Assembly (NCBI GenBank): GCA_965226755.1
Contig: CBDDDT010000002.1
Coordinates: 248,001 to 312,000, forward strand
Direction of reading: 5' to 3'
DNA from: Bog-113 sp965226755
GTDB lineage: Bacteria; Acidobacteriota; Terriglobia; Bryobacterales; Bryobacteraceae
DNA: 64,000 bases
Shown here piece by piece: positions 52,089 to 60,965 of this stretch. Every line of letters begins with the position of its first letter. Positions within the stretch are counted from its first letter, which is position 1. Position numbers and translations under genes: made by a program. Under the pieces are notes generated by a model that had not been told where the DNA came from, searched no databases, and saw only the letters and a program-made list of their open reading frames with translations.

Positions 52089-53753
52089 ATGAATGGTTCC
52101 CGATGGGTTTCGAAAGAAGCCTTCCTTATCCTGGCGTTGTCCGCTATTACTATTTTCCTGAGCATAGCCCACTATTTCGTGGGGCCGAAGCCGTTCCTCG
52201 GAGTTTGGGACGACGCTCTGATGTTGTCCCGGTACGCTCATTATTTAAGCGCCACCGGAAGAATGGAATGGAACCCGGGGGGACAGCCGACCTACGGTCT
52301 GACCAGCCCTTATTACTTCCTGAGCGTGGTCATGCCGGTGGCGGCATTCGTCACCCATAACCCCTTGGTGATCCCCATGCTGGCGAGCGTCATTTCAGGG
52401 CTGCTCTTCTTTGCGGCAATGGCGCTAACGCTTCGCTTCCTGCTGCCCGGTCCAGTGATCTTTCGTCATGTCGCCATGGCCTTGGCCGCGATCGCGCTTG
52501 CGCGCAACGCCACCGACATTTCGATCCACTTCATGAGCGGAATGGACACGTTTTTTGCGATGCTGTACTTCACCATCTTCATCGCGCTGGCTCGATGGCA
52601 TTCGCTCTCGCTCACCTGGGCGTCCGCGGTGCTGGCGGGGTTCTGGGGAGGCTTGGCCTTTGGCGCCCGGCCCGACCTGCTCGCCTTTACGATGCTGGTC
52701 CCCCTCGTTTGGGTGCTGCTGGGCGCGGATCGCCGCCAGAAACGCCTGGGCGCGCTGATGCTTTTCACCGCGCTGCTGGTGCTCATAGCGGAACTCGGCA
52801 TCGCGCAAATGTACTTCCATTCGCCGCTTCCGCTGCCGTTTTACGCCAAATCGCTCCAGTTGTATCCGGGGCTCACGGGATTCCGTTACACCGGGCTGGT
52901 GCATTTCGTCGGCTTCGTGGCTTCGTACTGGCTTTTGTTTCTGCTGATCGTGCTCGACATCGTCGTGGATGTCCGCGGCTGGTGGCGTGACGCTTCTCCG
53001 CTGATCAAGGGGCTGACCGCGGGCGTAGCGATCCACATGGGCTATTTCCTGGTGGGCGTTACGCAGATCATGCCGTCCGCGCATCGCTTCTACTACCCGG
53101 CGCTCCCGGCGATCCTCTTTCTCGCGGGTTGCGCTACCGTCCGGCTGCTCGAGAGAGCGCCCGCGACCTGGATGTCAGCGCTTTCCGGATTGGCCCGGCC
53201 GTACCGTTACGCGGCTTTCGCTGGCGCCTTCCTCATCCTGCCGCCGCCGCATCCCGGCGAACTGGATGTGTTTGCGGCTCTCGCCCACCGGAATTTTCCT
53301 TCGTTCGACCTCACTCAGGAGTACCTGGCTTATCTGCCCAACTACTGGTTCGGGCTGGACCGCTTCTCAACTCTGCCCTCTGATCTCAGCATGGCGACAA
53401 CCGAGATCGGGCATGTCGGGGCGATGAACCTGGACAAGACCGTGGTGGATATCGCGGGGTTGAATGATCCGCTGTTCGCGCATCACCGGTTCTCCGCGGA
53501 CGCCTTCTTTCTGCATTACCACCCGGACCTGATCTACATGCCCCATCCGGGCTATCAGGCCATGAACGCCTCCTTGGAAAGCAACGCGACCTTCCAGCGC
53601 GACTATGAGTGGTTGCGGGCCGATCAGATCGGCGTCGAGTGGATGGGAATTGCTCTAAACCGGGGAAGCAAACACTACAAAGAGATGCGCGAGATCGCCT
53701 TGGAAGTATGCGCCGAACACCGCGGAACTCCCTGCAACCTGGGCTATCGCTGA
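52089..53753 (+). CDS. Multi-pass GT-C-like glycosyltransferase or membrane protein
   Basis: A 554-residue protein with about eleven hydrophobic helices in residues 10-390, and a soluble tail. The first periplasmic loop reads GVWDDALMLSRYAHYLSATG, then PTYGLTSPYYFL, with the acidic WDD pair characteristic of GT-C enzymes acting on lipid-linked sugars. The tail contains VDIAGLNDPLFAHHRF, similar to mycobacterial-type arabinofuranosyltransferase C-terminal regions. Which polymer it modifies is unknown. ATG at 52089 with a TCAACATGA context; the start is only 11 bases from the divergent HEAT gene start. Confidence 0.72.
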   Translation: MNGSRWVSKEAFLILALSAITIFLSIAHYFVGPKPFLGVWDDALMLSRYAHYLSATGRMEWNPGGQPTYGLTSPYYFLSVVMPVAAFVTHNPLVIPMLASVISGLLFFAAMALTLRFLLPGPVIFRHVAMALAAIALARNATDISIHFMSGMDTFFAMLYFTIFIALARWHSLSLTWASAVLAGFWGGLAFGARPDLLAFTMLVPLVWVLLGADRRQKRLGALMLFTALLVLIAELGIAQMYFHSPLPLPFYAKSLQLYPGLTGFRYTGLVHFVGFVASYWLLFLLIVLDIVVDVRGWWRDASPLIKGLTAGVAIHMGYFLVGVTQIMPSAHRFYYPALPAILFLAGCATVRLLERAPATWMSALSGLARPYRYAAFAGAFLILPPPHPGELDVFAALAHRNFPSFDLTQEYLAYLPNYWFGLDRFSTLPSDLSMATTEIGHVGAMNLDKTVVDIAGLNDPLFAHHRFSADAFFLHYHPDLIYMPHPGYQAMNASLESNATFQRDYEWLRADQIGVEWMGIALNRGSKHYKEMREIALEVCAEHRGTPCNLGYR

Positions 53754-53765
53754 CGCGGCTCTGGC

Positions 53766-54701
53766 TTAGGGCCAAATGATGTTCAGGATTTCGGCCATGC
53801 GGTATCCGGCCTTGGCCAGCTGCTCCTCCATGACGGGGACTGCGGCCGTCTCATACGCTTCGCCCGCCTGAATGTGCAAGGCTCCAAAACGCTCGGCTTC
53901 CGCTTTGCAATCGGGTTTCGGTTCGTAACGTTCCACCGGCGGCGCCGGGCTCAAATCGCTGTAGACCATCTTCATCGCCACCAGGTGCGTCTCCCACGCC
54001 CATTTGTCGAAGTGCGGCGCCGATTTGACCCATTCCGCGCGTTTGCCGCTGAACTCCCGGTCCAACTCCGCGGCGAGCCGCTCAATCGTCTCCTTCTTCT
54101 CGCCGAGTTCCCGTTCCAGCATCATTCCGTCCCACACCGCATGCAAATTGGTGATCGGCATGGTCCCGAAAAACTGCACCGGAGTGCAGTTGCCCCCGCG
54201 ATCGTTATTCGTGGTCGTGTGCAGAGGCTGATGGAGGTCTGCGACCAAGTGGATCAGATAACGGAGCGCGCGCGCCTTTTCTTCCTCCGTCTCTTTGTCG
54301 CTGGTGAGCACGTTCACGCTGTAGCGAAGTCCGCTTAGCACGCATCCCGGCCGCTCGCCGCCGTTATTCGAAGGTCCGATCGGCGGGCAGTAGGCTTCGG
54401 GATCGCCCTTCTTCAATCCCAGCGGAATGTCCATGTAATGCCACGCGCCGGTCTTCTCCGTCGCCTTCGCGTCGTCCGCCCAGGTCGACGCCAGCGCGAG
54501 CGGATCGTCCGACCCGCCCGCGCACGCGCGGCCCGGTTCCGCCGGATAGTCTTTGAGCAGCCGAAAAGCGGCGGCTCGCGCGTTCGCGCTCAAATGCTTT
54601 TCCGCGATCAAGGCGGCCACTTGGTGCCCCTCGCACCACCACCCACGGGCGGGAGATATCGCGAATCCCAGAAACGCCAGTAATATGGGAAGCGTCTTCA
54701 T
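53766..54701 (-). CDS. S1/P1-type nuclease
   Basis: A 311-residue exported S1/P1 nuclease (zinc-dependent single-strand nuclease/nucleotidase). KTLPILLAFLGFAISPARG is the signal peptide and the mature chain begins with WWCEGHQ, whose Trp and His are zinc ligands. Others: ALASTWADDAK (Asp), GAWHYMDIP (His), HLVADLHQPLHT and NLHAVWDGM, which supply the trinuclear zinc site. The length fits. I chose the ATG at 54701; a longer frame to 54740 lacks a signal start. Secreted nucleases of this kind scavenge phosphate. Confidence 0.93.
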   Translation of the reverse strand: MKTLPILLAFLGFAISPARGWWCEGHQVAALIAEKHLSANARAAAFRLLKDYPAEPGRACAGGSDDPLALASTWADDAKATEKTGAWHYMDIPLGLKKGDPEAYCPPIGPSNNGGERPGCVLSGLRYSVNVLTSDKETEEEKARALRYLIHLVADLHQPLHTTTNNDRGGNCTPVQFFGTMPITNLHAVWDGMMLERELGEKKETIERLAAELDREFSGKRAEWVKSAPHFDKWAWETHLVAMKMVYSDLSPAPPVERYEPKPDCKAEAERFGALHIQAGEAYETAAVPVMEEQLAKAGYRMAEILNIIWP

Positions 54702-54782
54702 TCCCGTTGAGCCTAACATCACCCCGGCTCGCGGCAGCAAGAGAAACCGGGATATAGTGATTAGCGGTAGGAGGCGCGCGCG

Positions 54783-56228
54783 ATGCGGAAACCTGCGATT
54801 TCCGGCAGCGGTTTAGTTCTCGTTCTGTTCTTTATTCCGGCTCTGGCGTTCTCCCAGACGTACCCGAACGGCTCTCCGACAGGGCAGTACCCGCCGGGCA
54901 CCTACCCGCAAGATCCCAATCAGTATCCTTCCGGGCAGTATCCCGCCCGCCTGCCGGGCGGCATCCCGCTCGGGATCCCGATGCCCGAGATTAAGCTGCC
55001 GAAGCGCCATCCCAAGACCGACGATTCCAAAAACTCCGGTGACGAGAAGGTCACGCTCGCGTCGATCGACGGCTCGCTTCGCAAATTGGGAGACAAGGAT
55101 CTTCTGCTGCAAACTCCGAAGAATCGTGTGTTTCGCTTCCGCCTGCTGGCCAAAACCAAGTTCCGGGACAAGGCGGGCGAGCCGGTCCGCGATTCCCTTT
55201 TGCACCCCGGCGATCACCTCACCGTAGAATGCAATCCGGACGACGCCGAGACGGCGCTCCGGGTGATCCTGGTGAAGGCCGGAACCGCCTCTGAGCGCTC
55301 CGCCGCGGCGGGACCGGTAGAGGAAGCCAGCGTCAGCACGCCGACGTCCGACGACCTCGGAAGTCCCCGCTCCGTCGCGGTCCACGAACCGGCGGCGCAT
55401 GACAGCAGCGATTCGCATGCTTCCGCCGCAGGCGCGTCATCCGGCTCGCGCGCGGGCGCGCCGCGGCATGACGACGACAGCGATGACCGCGGCGAGGCGA
55501 ACGGCGCCCTGTCTTCTCCCGAAAACGACTCCGTGATCGGCGAAGCGCGCGACGCGGCCAACTCCTTCACGGCCGATCTCCCCAACTTCCTCGTTCAGCA
55601 GGTCACCACCCGCTACCAGGGCACTTCCCCCTCGGTCTGGCGCGCGCTCGATGTCGTGACGGCGGACGTTTCCTGCCAGAATGGCGAAGAGCAATACAAG
55701 AACATCAAGGTGGATGGACGTCCCACCAGCGGTCCCGTGGAAAACACCGGCTCCTGGTCCACCGGCGAATTCGTCATCACCCTGCAGGACATCTTTTCGC
55801 CTTACACGAGGGCCGCCTTCCACAGCCGCGGCGAAGAAGAGCTTGCCGGCCGCTCGGCGCTCGTTTATGACCTGGCCGTGGAGCAGCCCAACTCGCACTG
55901 GGGGCTGGTTTCCTTGGACAAGCGGGTCTACAAACCAGCCTTCAAGGGACGCGTCTGGATCGACAAAGAAACCAACCGCGTGCTTCGCATCGAACAACGC
56001 GCTCTGGCGTTGCCGCACGATTTCGCCTACGATACCGCAACCTCAAATATCGATTACGGCTTCGTCCCCATCGACGGGAAGAGCTACCTGCTCCCCATCC
56101 GGAGCGAAAACACGGCCTGCTTCACCGCTACGTCGAACTGCAGTCGGAATGTGATCGAGTTTCGCAACTATCGCAAGTTCGGCGCCGACTCGGTGATCAC
56201 CTTCGACAAGTTCACCGCCAGCAACTAG
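54783..56228 (+). CDS. Exported repeat-containing protein with LolA-like C-terminal half
   Basis: A 481-residue protein with a signal peptide (SGLVLVLFFIPALAFSQ). Residues about 25-55 repeat the QYP/TYP motif; a Lys-rich linker follows; residues about 85-165 include TPKNRVFRFRLLAKTKFRDK; about 170-250 is low complexity. The C-terminal half (about 255-480) resembles lipoprotein-sorting-like folds, with FKGRVWIDKETNRVLRIEQ and FVPIDGKSYLLPI. The same FxGxxWID turn occurs in the protein at 46961. Function unknown; no lipobox. It ends where a palindrome begins. Confidence 0.65.
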   Translation: MRKPAISGSGLVLVLFFIPALAFSQTYPNGSPTGQYPPGTYPQDPNQYPSGQYPARLPGGIPLGIPMPEIKLPKRHPKTDDSKNSGDEKVTLASIDGSLRKLGDKDLLLQTPKNRVFRFRLLAKTKFRDKAGEPVRDSLLHPGDHLTVECNPDDAETALRVILVKAGTASERSAAAGPVEEASVSTPTSDDLGSPRSVAVHEPAAHDSSDSHASAAGASSGSRAGAPRHDDDSDDRGEANGALSSPENDSVIGEARDAANSFTADLPNFLVQQVTTRYQGTSPSVWRALDVVTADVSCQNGEEQYKNIKVDGRPTSGPVENTGSWSTGEFVITLQDIFSPYTRAAFHSRGEEELAGRSALVYDLAVEQPNSHWGLVSLDKRVYKPAFKGRVWIDKETNRVLRIEQRALALPHDFAYDTATSNIDYGFVPIDGKSYLLPIRSENTACFTATSNCSRNVIEFRNYRKFGADSVITFDKFTASN

Positions 56229-56250
56229 TTCTGTTTTCGAAAAACAGAAC
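56228..56250. repeat. Perfect inverted repeat, ten-base arms, GTTCTG ends
   Basis: GTTCTGTTTT (56228-56237), a 3-base loop CGA, and AAAACAGAAC (56241-56250). It begins on the last base of the preceding stop codon. It could fold as a hairpin at the RNA level and terminate transcription weakly, or be a DNA operator. Its ends share GTTCTG/CAGAAC with the palindrome at 56440. Confidence 0.65.
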
Positions 56251-56541
56251 AGAACCGCTCCGGACCGGCCGCAACCCTCGTGAGCCATCCGGATTCATTT
56301 TCTTTTCAATAAACCCCTCCCGCCAGGCAATCCACCAGTCCTTAGGCTCGTATCGATTCAAGTACTTGGAACTAAATAGGGCCTAAAACTCCGGCCCACA
56401 AATCCTGACCCGCAACGGCTCCAAATTAGTACCAGTTTTGTTCTGAATTCAGAACAAGCCGTCGTAAGATCGTTTAGCAGGAACAAATAATCGCTGCCGA
56501 TGCACTCGCGAGGCAGCACCACGAAAGCTAGAAAATCGAAT
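56229..56541. other. Non-coding interval before the PEP-CTERM gene
   Basis: About 310 bases between the exported repeat protein and the PEP-CTERM gene. It holds two palindromes (56228-56250 and 56440-56455) and otherwise AT-richer sequence without an open frame of note. No convincing sigma-54 -24/-12 box is seen. The promoter of the PEP-CTERM gene must be here or close by. Confidence 0.6.
56440..56455. promoter_or_regulatory. Perfect 16-base palindrome, possible operator
   Basis: GTTCTGAATTCAGAAC is its own reverse complement. It lies about 86 bases before the PEP-CTERM ATG. The half-site GTTCTG is shared with the inverted repeat at 56228. That suggests one dimeric repressor or activator recognises both, but no candidate protein is proven. 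Confidence 0.55.
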
Positions 56542-57579
56542 ATGAACCACTTGAGAACTGCACTACTGCTGTGTTCCACGGTCGCGCTCGGGCACGCCTC
56601 GACGCTTGGTGTCGCCGGTGACTACAACGTGTTCACCTTCGGCGATTTCTCCGGCTCCTCCGACTCGCAGGGAAGAGTCGCTGTGGGCGGCAACGCCACG
56701 CTCACCGGTTTCGGAATTGGCAGCGGCCTCGGCGCAGCCAGTTTGACAGACCCCTACACGCTTGTGGTAGGCGGAACTCTCAGCTACCAGAACGCGACCG
56801 TGGATTTCGGTGGAATCGCCGCGGGCGCCTCCACTACTCTGACCAATGTTTACGTAAACGGCAACGTGAATGTCACGGGCGCTTTGACCACGCAGAACGG
56901 TCAGATCAACGGAACCGTCGCCGCCAATTCCTGGTCCAACCAGAACACCAGCGGCGCAAGCGGCATTACGGGAACGCCCGCGCCCATCTCCGGGATCGTC
57001 AATTTCTCTTCGGCGCAAAACACGCTGGATCACGACTCCGGATCCTGGGGCGCGCTCGCTCAAACCGGAACGGTCACTTCCGCGTACGGTTCAGTCACCC
57101 TTACCGGAACCAGTTCCGGGCTGAACGTCTTTGACTTAACCGGCGCGGAACTCGCCTCGGCGACCGGCGGCTTCACCATCTCAGCCCCGGCCGGCTCCAC
57201 CGTCCTGGTCAATGTGGACGGAGCCTCTGACTCATTCCCGAGCACCGGTTACAATCTGGTCGGCATCTCGAGCCAGGGCGTTCTCTTCAACTTCGACGAC
57301 GCCACGACCCTGACCGGTTCGGGCGGCTTCGAAGGAAGCATTCTCGCCCCGTATGCCAACTTCACCTTCAACAACGGACAGATCAACGGCAACGTGATCG
57401 CGTTTTCGATGTCGGGCACGGGCGAAACGCACAACGCTCCCTTTGACGGCGTCCTGCCAAGCCCTGTCCCTGAGCCCGGCTCCTTTCTGCTGCTGAGCAC
57501 CGGCGCCGTGATGATGCTGGCCCGCACGCTTCTGTTTCGCAAGAGGCGCGCCGCCAGCCTTCCGCAAGACTTGGCCTGA
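56542..57579 (+). CDS. Choice-of-anchor-A protein with PEP-CTERM sorting signal
   Basis: A 345-residue exported protein. The start is the ATG at 56542 (NHLRTALLLCSTVALGHAS is a signal peptide). The body (LGVAGDYNVFTFGDFSGSS, RVAVGGNATLTGFGIGSGL, SFGYNGLVGISS-like TGYNLVGISSQGVLFN) is the choice-of-anchor-A beta-rich domain. The C-terminus has PVPEPGSFLLLSTGAVMML, followed by basic RKRRA, the PEP-CTERM signal cleaved by exosortase; no exosortase is in this window. It is probably attached to the cell surface or exopolysaccharide. An operator-like palindrome lies upstream. Confidence 0.92.
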   Translation: MNHLRTALLLCSTVALGHASTLGVAGDYNVFTFGDFSGSSDSQGRVAVGGNATLTGFGIGSGLGAASLTDPYTLVVGGTLSYQNATVDFGGIAAGASTTLTNVYVNGNVNVTGALTTQNGQINGTVAANSWSNQNTSGASGITGTPAPISGIVNFSSAQNTLDHDSGSWGALAQTGTVTSAYGSVTLTGTSSGLNVFDLTGAELASATGGFTISAPAGSTVLVNVDGASDSFPSTGYNLVGISSQGVLFNFDDATTLTGSGGFEGSILAPYANFTFNNGQINGNVIAFSMSGTGETHNAPFDGVLPSPVPEPGSFLLLSTGAVMMLARTLLFRKRRAASLPQDLA

Positions 57580-57614
57580 CCCAAACACTCCGACTGGATC
57601 ACGAGAACTAACTT

Positions 57615-57992
57615 ATGAGCTCTGATAGCATCGCCAGCCCCGACACTCTTGTTCGTCGCGAGGTTTTCCCGCAAGCCGACTCTGTGCGCGCGGCCCTGAA
57701 CGCCCAAACCTGGGCGCAAACGGCCGTCGCCAGACGCCCGGCAAGTTTACCCGGGCATGCGCTCACGCAGTGCGGAACCGAATCCCCCATCAGCCGCCGC
57801 GAACGTCAGATCGTGGCGCTGATCGCCCAGGGATTCCGCAACCGCGAAGTCGCCGATGAGCTTTTCATCAGCGAGCAGACTGTCAAGAATCACATGCGCA
57901 ACATCTTCCAGAAACTCGGCGTCCAGGATCGTCTGGAACTCGCCCTTTACGCCGTCTGCCACGGACTCCACATTACGGCGTTCGCGGGGTGA
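57615..57992 (+). CDS. LuxR-type HTH protein without receiver
   Basis: A 125-residue protein. Residues about 1-55 are not recognisable; from about 56 the NarL/FixJ HTH is complete (PISRRERQIVALIAQGFRNR, then SEQTVKNHMRNIFQKLGVQD). It lacks any receiver or sensor, so it may be constitutive or controlled by level. It is very close in the HTH to the pseudo-receiver regulator at 41073, so the two probably bind similar DNA. It follows the PEP-CTERM gene by 35 bases and might regulate it. Confidence 0.85.
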   Translation: MSSDSIASPDTLVRREVFPQADSVRAALNAQTWAQTAVARRPASLPGHALTQCGTESPISRRERQIVALIAQGFRNREVADELFISEQTVKNHMRNIFQKLGVQDRLELALYAVCHGLHITAFAG

Positions 57993-57993
57993 T

Positions 57994-59127
57994 TCAGCGG
58001 GCGATCCTCAACAGCATGACCCCGTGCTGCGCAACTTCCGCGGAATAATAATCGCGGAAGGAACCGAGATCTTCATGCGACCACAAGTCGCGAATTTTGT
58101 GCTTGCCCTTCAAACCCAGAATCTCCCAATAGGCTTGCACGGATTTCATCGCCTCGGTGCGATTGAAAAGAGCCACGGCCAGATCTCCGCCGTCCAGAGG
58201 TTTGATCCAAATCTCCGTTCCGTTGTCCTTTGATATCCGTATTCCTTGCCGTCCCAGCTTGTCCTGGTCGATCGCGATCACTTCTTTATTCAGCAGAATC
58301 GACTTGATTTCGCCGCTCATCTCGCGGAGGTCATTGCCCGCCAGCAGCGGCGCCGCTAGCATCGCCCACAAGCTGAAGTGCGTGCGGTATTCCGCCGCCG
58401 TCATCCCGCCATTGCCCACTTCCAGCATGTCCGGGTCATTCCAGTGCCCGGGCCCGGCATAGCGTTCATGCCCGGTCTGCTTGTCGAAGCCGATCGCCGA
58501 CATGCTCTTCCACTCATCGGAAATATCTCCGGTCGTCCGCCAGAGATTGCCTCCGATTGATGCGCCCCATTCCCAGACGTTTTCCAGTCCGTACTGGCAC
58601 AGACTGTAGACAATGGGGCGCCCGGTCGCTTGCAGCGCGTCTCCCATCTTCTTATAAACAGCGCGCATGTCCGCCGGCTGATAGATCTTGCCCGCGCTGC
58701 ACCAGTCGTATTTCAGATAATCCACGCCCCACGCAGCCCACGTTTTGGCGTCCTGCTCCTCGTGCTGGTAACTCCCCTCGAAGCCGGCGCATGTCTTCGG
58801 GCCGGGCGATGAGTAAATGCCGAGCTTCAGCCCTTTGCCATGAACGTAATCCGCGAGGGCCTTCATGTTGGGAAATTTGCTATTGGGCTGGAGAACGCCC
58901 TGCGCGTCGCGTTCACCCTGCCAAGTGTCGTCGATATTGACGTAGACGTAACCGGCGTCCCGCATGCCGGTGGAAACCAGCGCGTCGGCCATGGCGCGAA
59001 CCGAGGGATCGTCAACCTTCCCGGCGAACCGGTTCCAGCTGTTCCAGCCCATCGGGGGCGTCGGCGCTAAATCGGCGCCAAATGCAGAGGTAACCGCCAG
59101 GAGCGTGAGGAGAACCCGTCTTTTCAT
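57994..59127 (-). CDS. Alpha-galactosidase, GH27
   Basis: A 377-residue exported GH27 enzyme. RRVLLTLLAVTSAFGA is the signal peptide. The family opening TPPMGWNSWNRFAG follows. The nucleophile is in VDYLKYDWCSAG and the acid/base in WRTTGDISDEW; the HWNDPDMLEVGNGGM segment forms the substrate pocket. A C-terminal beta-sandwich of about 85 residues ends with HGVMLLRIAR. It hydrolyses terminal alpha-galactosides of plant or microbial polymers. It is convergent with the LuxR gene, one base apart. Confidence 0.94.
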   Translation of the reverse strand: MKRRVLLTLLAVTSAFGADLAPTPPMGWNSWNRFAGKVDDPSVRAMADALVSTGMRDAGYVYVNIDDTWQGERDAQGVLQPNSKFPNMKALADYVHGKGLKLGIYSSPGPKTCAGFEGSYQHEEQDAKTWAAWGVDYLKYDWCSAGKIYQPADMRAVYKKMGDALQATGRPIVYSLCQYGLENVWEWGASIGGNLWRTTGDISDEWKSMSAIGFDKQTGHERYAGPGHWNDPDMLEVGNGGMTAAEYRTHFSLWAMLAAPLLAGNDLREMSGEIKSILLNKEVIAIDQDKLGRQGIRISKDNGTEIWIKPLDGGDLAVALFNRTEAMKSVQAYWEILGLKGKHKIRDLWSHEDLGSFRDYYSAEVAQHGVMLLRIAR

Positions 59128-59173
59128 CTCTCATCGAGTGTAATAGAGCCGGTTCTCCGCAGGCCAAGCTCGC

Positions 59174-59809
59174 TTACCGTTCGCCGAATGTGTAGCCCAC
59201 CGAAGCCCCGTACTGAGGAACCCAGCCATTCCCGAACTGGAACAGGTTGTTCACCCAATGCACTTCCGCTTCCGGCCGGATAAAGATGTGGGGCGTGACG
59301 TAGAACCGAACCGCGGCCAGACCGTGAAGCTGAAAGTGCTGCGAGCTCTCCACGTAGGTGTTTGAACTGGAGCAACCCGCGAAACTGTCGCACGCCGATT
59401 GGTTCTCGTAGAATTTGAGATCCATTCCGCCCAGTCCGGCCTGGAACTCGGGCTGAATCCGCTTGTTATGTAGTTTGGGCGCGTAGACCGCGTTGATGTC
59501 ATAGAACGCGGGTCTGTATCCTAGTCCCGCGTAGGCGCCCTGCGCAAACCGGAAAGAATACTCGGCGCCAACTCCGAGCGATCCCCTCAGCATCAGATCG
59601 CCTGAGATCTTGCCGAACGCTCCGGCGAGCCGCGGCGTGTTATAAAACGTGCCGTCCCCGAATGTGTCGATGGATTGCGAGCTGGCGGAGGCCGTCGCCG
59701 TCCCCACTCCAAAAGACACATCCCCATTCACCTGTGCCGAGAGCAATGACGTGCCTGCCATGGCGGCAGAAAAAAGACAAAGGTACCTGTAAACGCGAAA
59801 TGACTTCAC
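59174..59809 (-). CDS. Outer-membrane beta-barrel (OmpA-like N-terminal / opacity-type) protein
   Basis: A 211-residue protein with a signal peptide (YLCLFSAAMAGTSLLSAQ). The mature chain alternates short polar and aromatic beta strands (VNGDVSFGVGTATAS, LGVGAEYSFRFAQGAYAGLG, LAAVRFYVTPHIFIRPEAEV, VPQYGASVGYTFG), a pattern of an eight-stranded outer-membrane barrel. No OmpA peptidoglycan domain follows. A CDSFAGCSS loop suggests one disulfide in an exposed turn. The role is unknown; it might be a porin or adhesion barrel. Confidence 0.8.
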   Translation of the reverse strand: MKSFRVYRYLCLFSAAMAGTSLLSAQVNGDVSFGVGTATASASSQSIDTFGDGTFYNTPRLAGAFGKISGDLMLRGSLGVGAEYSFRFAQGAYAGLGYRPAFYDINAVYAPKLHNKRIQPEFQAGLGGMDLKFYENQSACDSFAGCSSSNTYVESSQHFQLHGLAAVRFYVTPHIFIRPEAEVHWVNNLFQFGNGWVPQYGASVGYTFGER

Positions 59810-60089
59810 GATTCCTGACTCCTCTAAGTTGTTTGAGGCACGGATCCCCGATGGGCCGATGCCGGTTGCAAGTACGTCCGCAACGTGCTCGTCTGCGCGT
59901 CGCCGTTCTTAGCTGAAGACGCGGCGCCCGCACCTTACGGTTTCAATTCGGAAGGCCGCCGCGTGAACTGAGCAGGGTCAAACCGCACGCAGGTCAAGTA
60001 AAAAAAGGGAACTAATCCATCGCGCGAAGACCCCGGCGGCCCGCGAAGAGGAGCAATGCCACAATGATTGCAGGCCGTCCGGCATTCCT
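59810..60089. other. Non-coding interval between the barrel gene and the FHA operon
   Basis: About 280 bases between divergent genes. Apart from the two start regions I see no gene, repeat or clear hairpin. It probably holds the promoters for both directions. Confidence 0.5.
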
Positions 60090-60965
60090 ATGACGCAAGA
60101 TTCACAAGCACATGGCTCCCCATCCAACGCGCGGGTGACACCGGCGGAGATTGTTCAACTCATCTTGGAAGAGATGGAAGCCGGCATGTTCCCCAGTTAC
60201 TACACCAACCTGGTTCCGAGCACCTTCGGAGTTTACCTGCCGGGGGAGGATTTGGAGCGGCTGCGGCCGCTCGAAGGGCGCATGCGGGACGAAGCGGTGC
60301 GGGCGCTGGGGGCGAAGCTGTCGTCCCTGAACAAAGGCAGCCGGTTGAAGATCCCGCTGGTCGGTGATCGCGGCGCCAAGAAGAAGTATGAGGCGATCGG
60401 CGAGTGGGTGGTGGAATTTCACGAGAACACCGACGACGACGCGCGCGAGAATCCGCTGGTGGTGGTTTCGAACTTTCCGGGCCCGGCCGGCGTAGATGAC
60501 CGGGTAGGCGCCATGACGGAAAGAGTGACCAAGCGGAATTCCGGCGGAGAGACGACCACCACGACGACCCAACGGACAGCGACCCTGGAAACGCGGCGCG
60601 CGAGCGGAACCCCGCACGCCAATATCGAGTATGAAGACCACACCGGCGCGCATACGTTCCAGATGACGAAGGACGTGATCAAGATCGGGCGCGGATCCAT
60701 AGACCGCTGGGTGGATCTGAAACTCGGGTCGCAGAAGGATCTCTCGCGGGAGCATCTGCAGATCCGGCGCGACGCGGCCACCGGCGCCTTCTTCATCAAA
60801 GACATGAGCATGCTGGGAACGACGGTGAACGGCCGGCGCGTCCCGGCGAGCGTGGAGCGCGTGAACGGCGAGGAAGTGGACCGCAATCTGGAGACGCCGC
60901 TTCCGGATAAGGCGCGGATCGGCTTGGCGGGAGTATTGACGCTGGAGTTCCGGGCGGTGCGTTGA
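60090..60965 (+). CDS. FHA-domain protein with DUF3662-like N-terminus
   Basis: A 291-residue protein. Residues about 15-125 resemble DUF3662, the N-terminal domain of mycobacterial FhaA (VTPAEIVQLILEEMEAGMFP, then YTNLVPSTFGVYLPGEDLE). A Thr-rich linker with TTTTTTQRTATLE follows at about 165, likely phosphorylatable. The FHA domain (about 190-290) has DVIKIGRGSIDRWVDL, LSREHLQIRRD and STLGTTVNG-type MLGTTVNGRRV. FHA domains bind phosphothreonine, so it should link to the kinase and phosphatase encoded next. A TGATG overlap joins it to the 29-residue peptide. Confidence 0.88.
   Translation: MTQDSQAHGSPSNARVTPAEIVQLILEEMEAGMFPSYYTNLVPSTFGVYLPGEDLERLRPLEGRMRDEAVRALGAKLSSLNKGSRLKIPLVGDRGAKKKYEAIGEWVVEFHENTDDDARENPLVVVSNFPGPAGVDDRVGAMTERVTKRNSGGETTTTTTQRTATLETRRASGTPHANIEYEDHTGAHTFQMTKDVIKIGRGSIDRWVDLKLGSQKDLSREHLQIRRDAATGAFFIKDMSMLGTTVNGRRVPASVERVNGEEVDRNLETPLPDKARIGLAGVLTLEFRAVR

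Noticed and set aside
56228..56250. Intrinsic terminator after the exported repeat protein
   Set aside because: The hairpin is AT-rich in the stem top and is not followed by a T-run on the plus strand; I list it as an inverted repeat instead.
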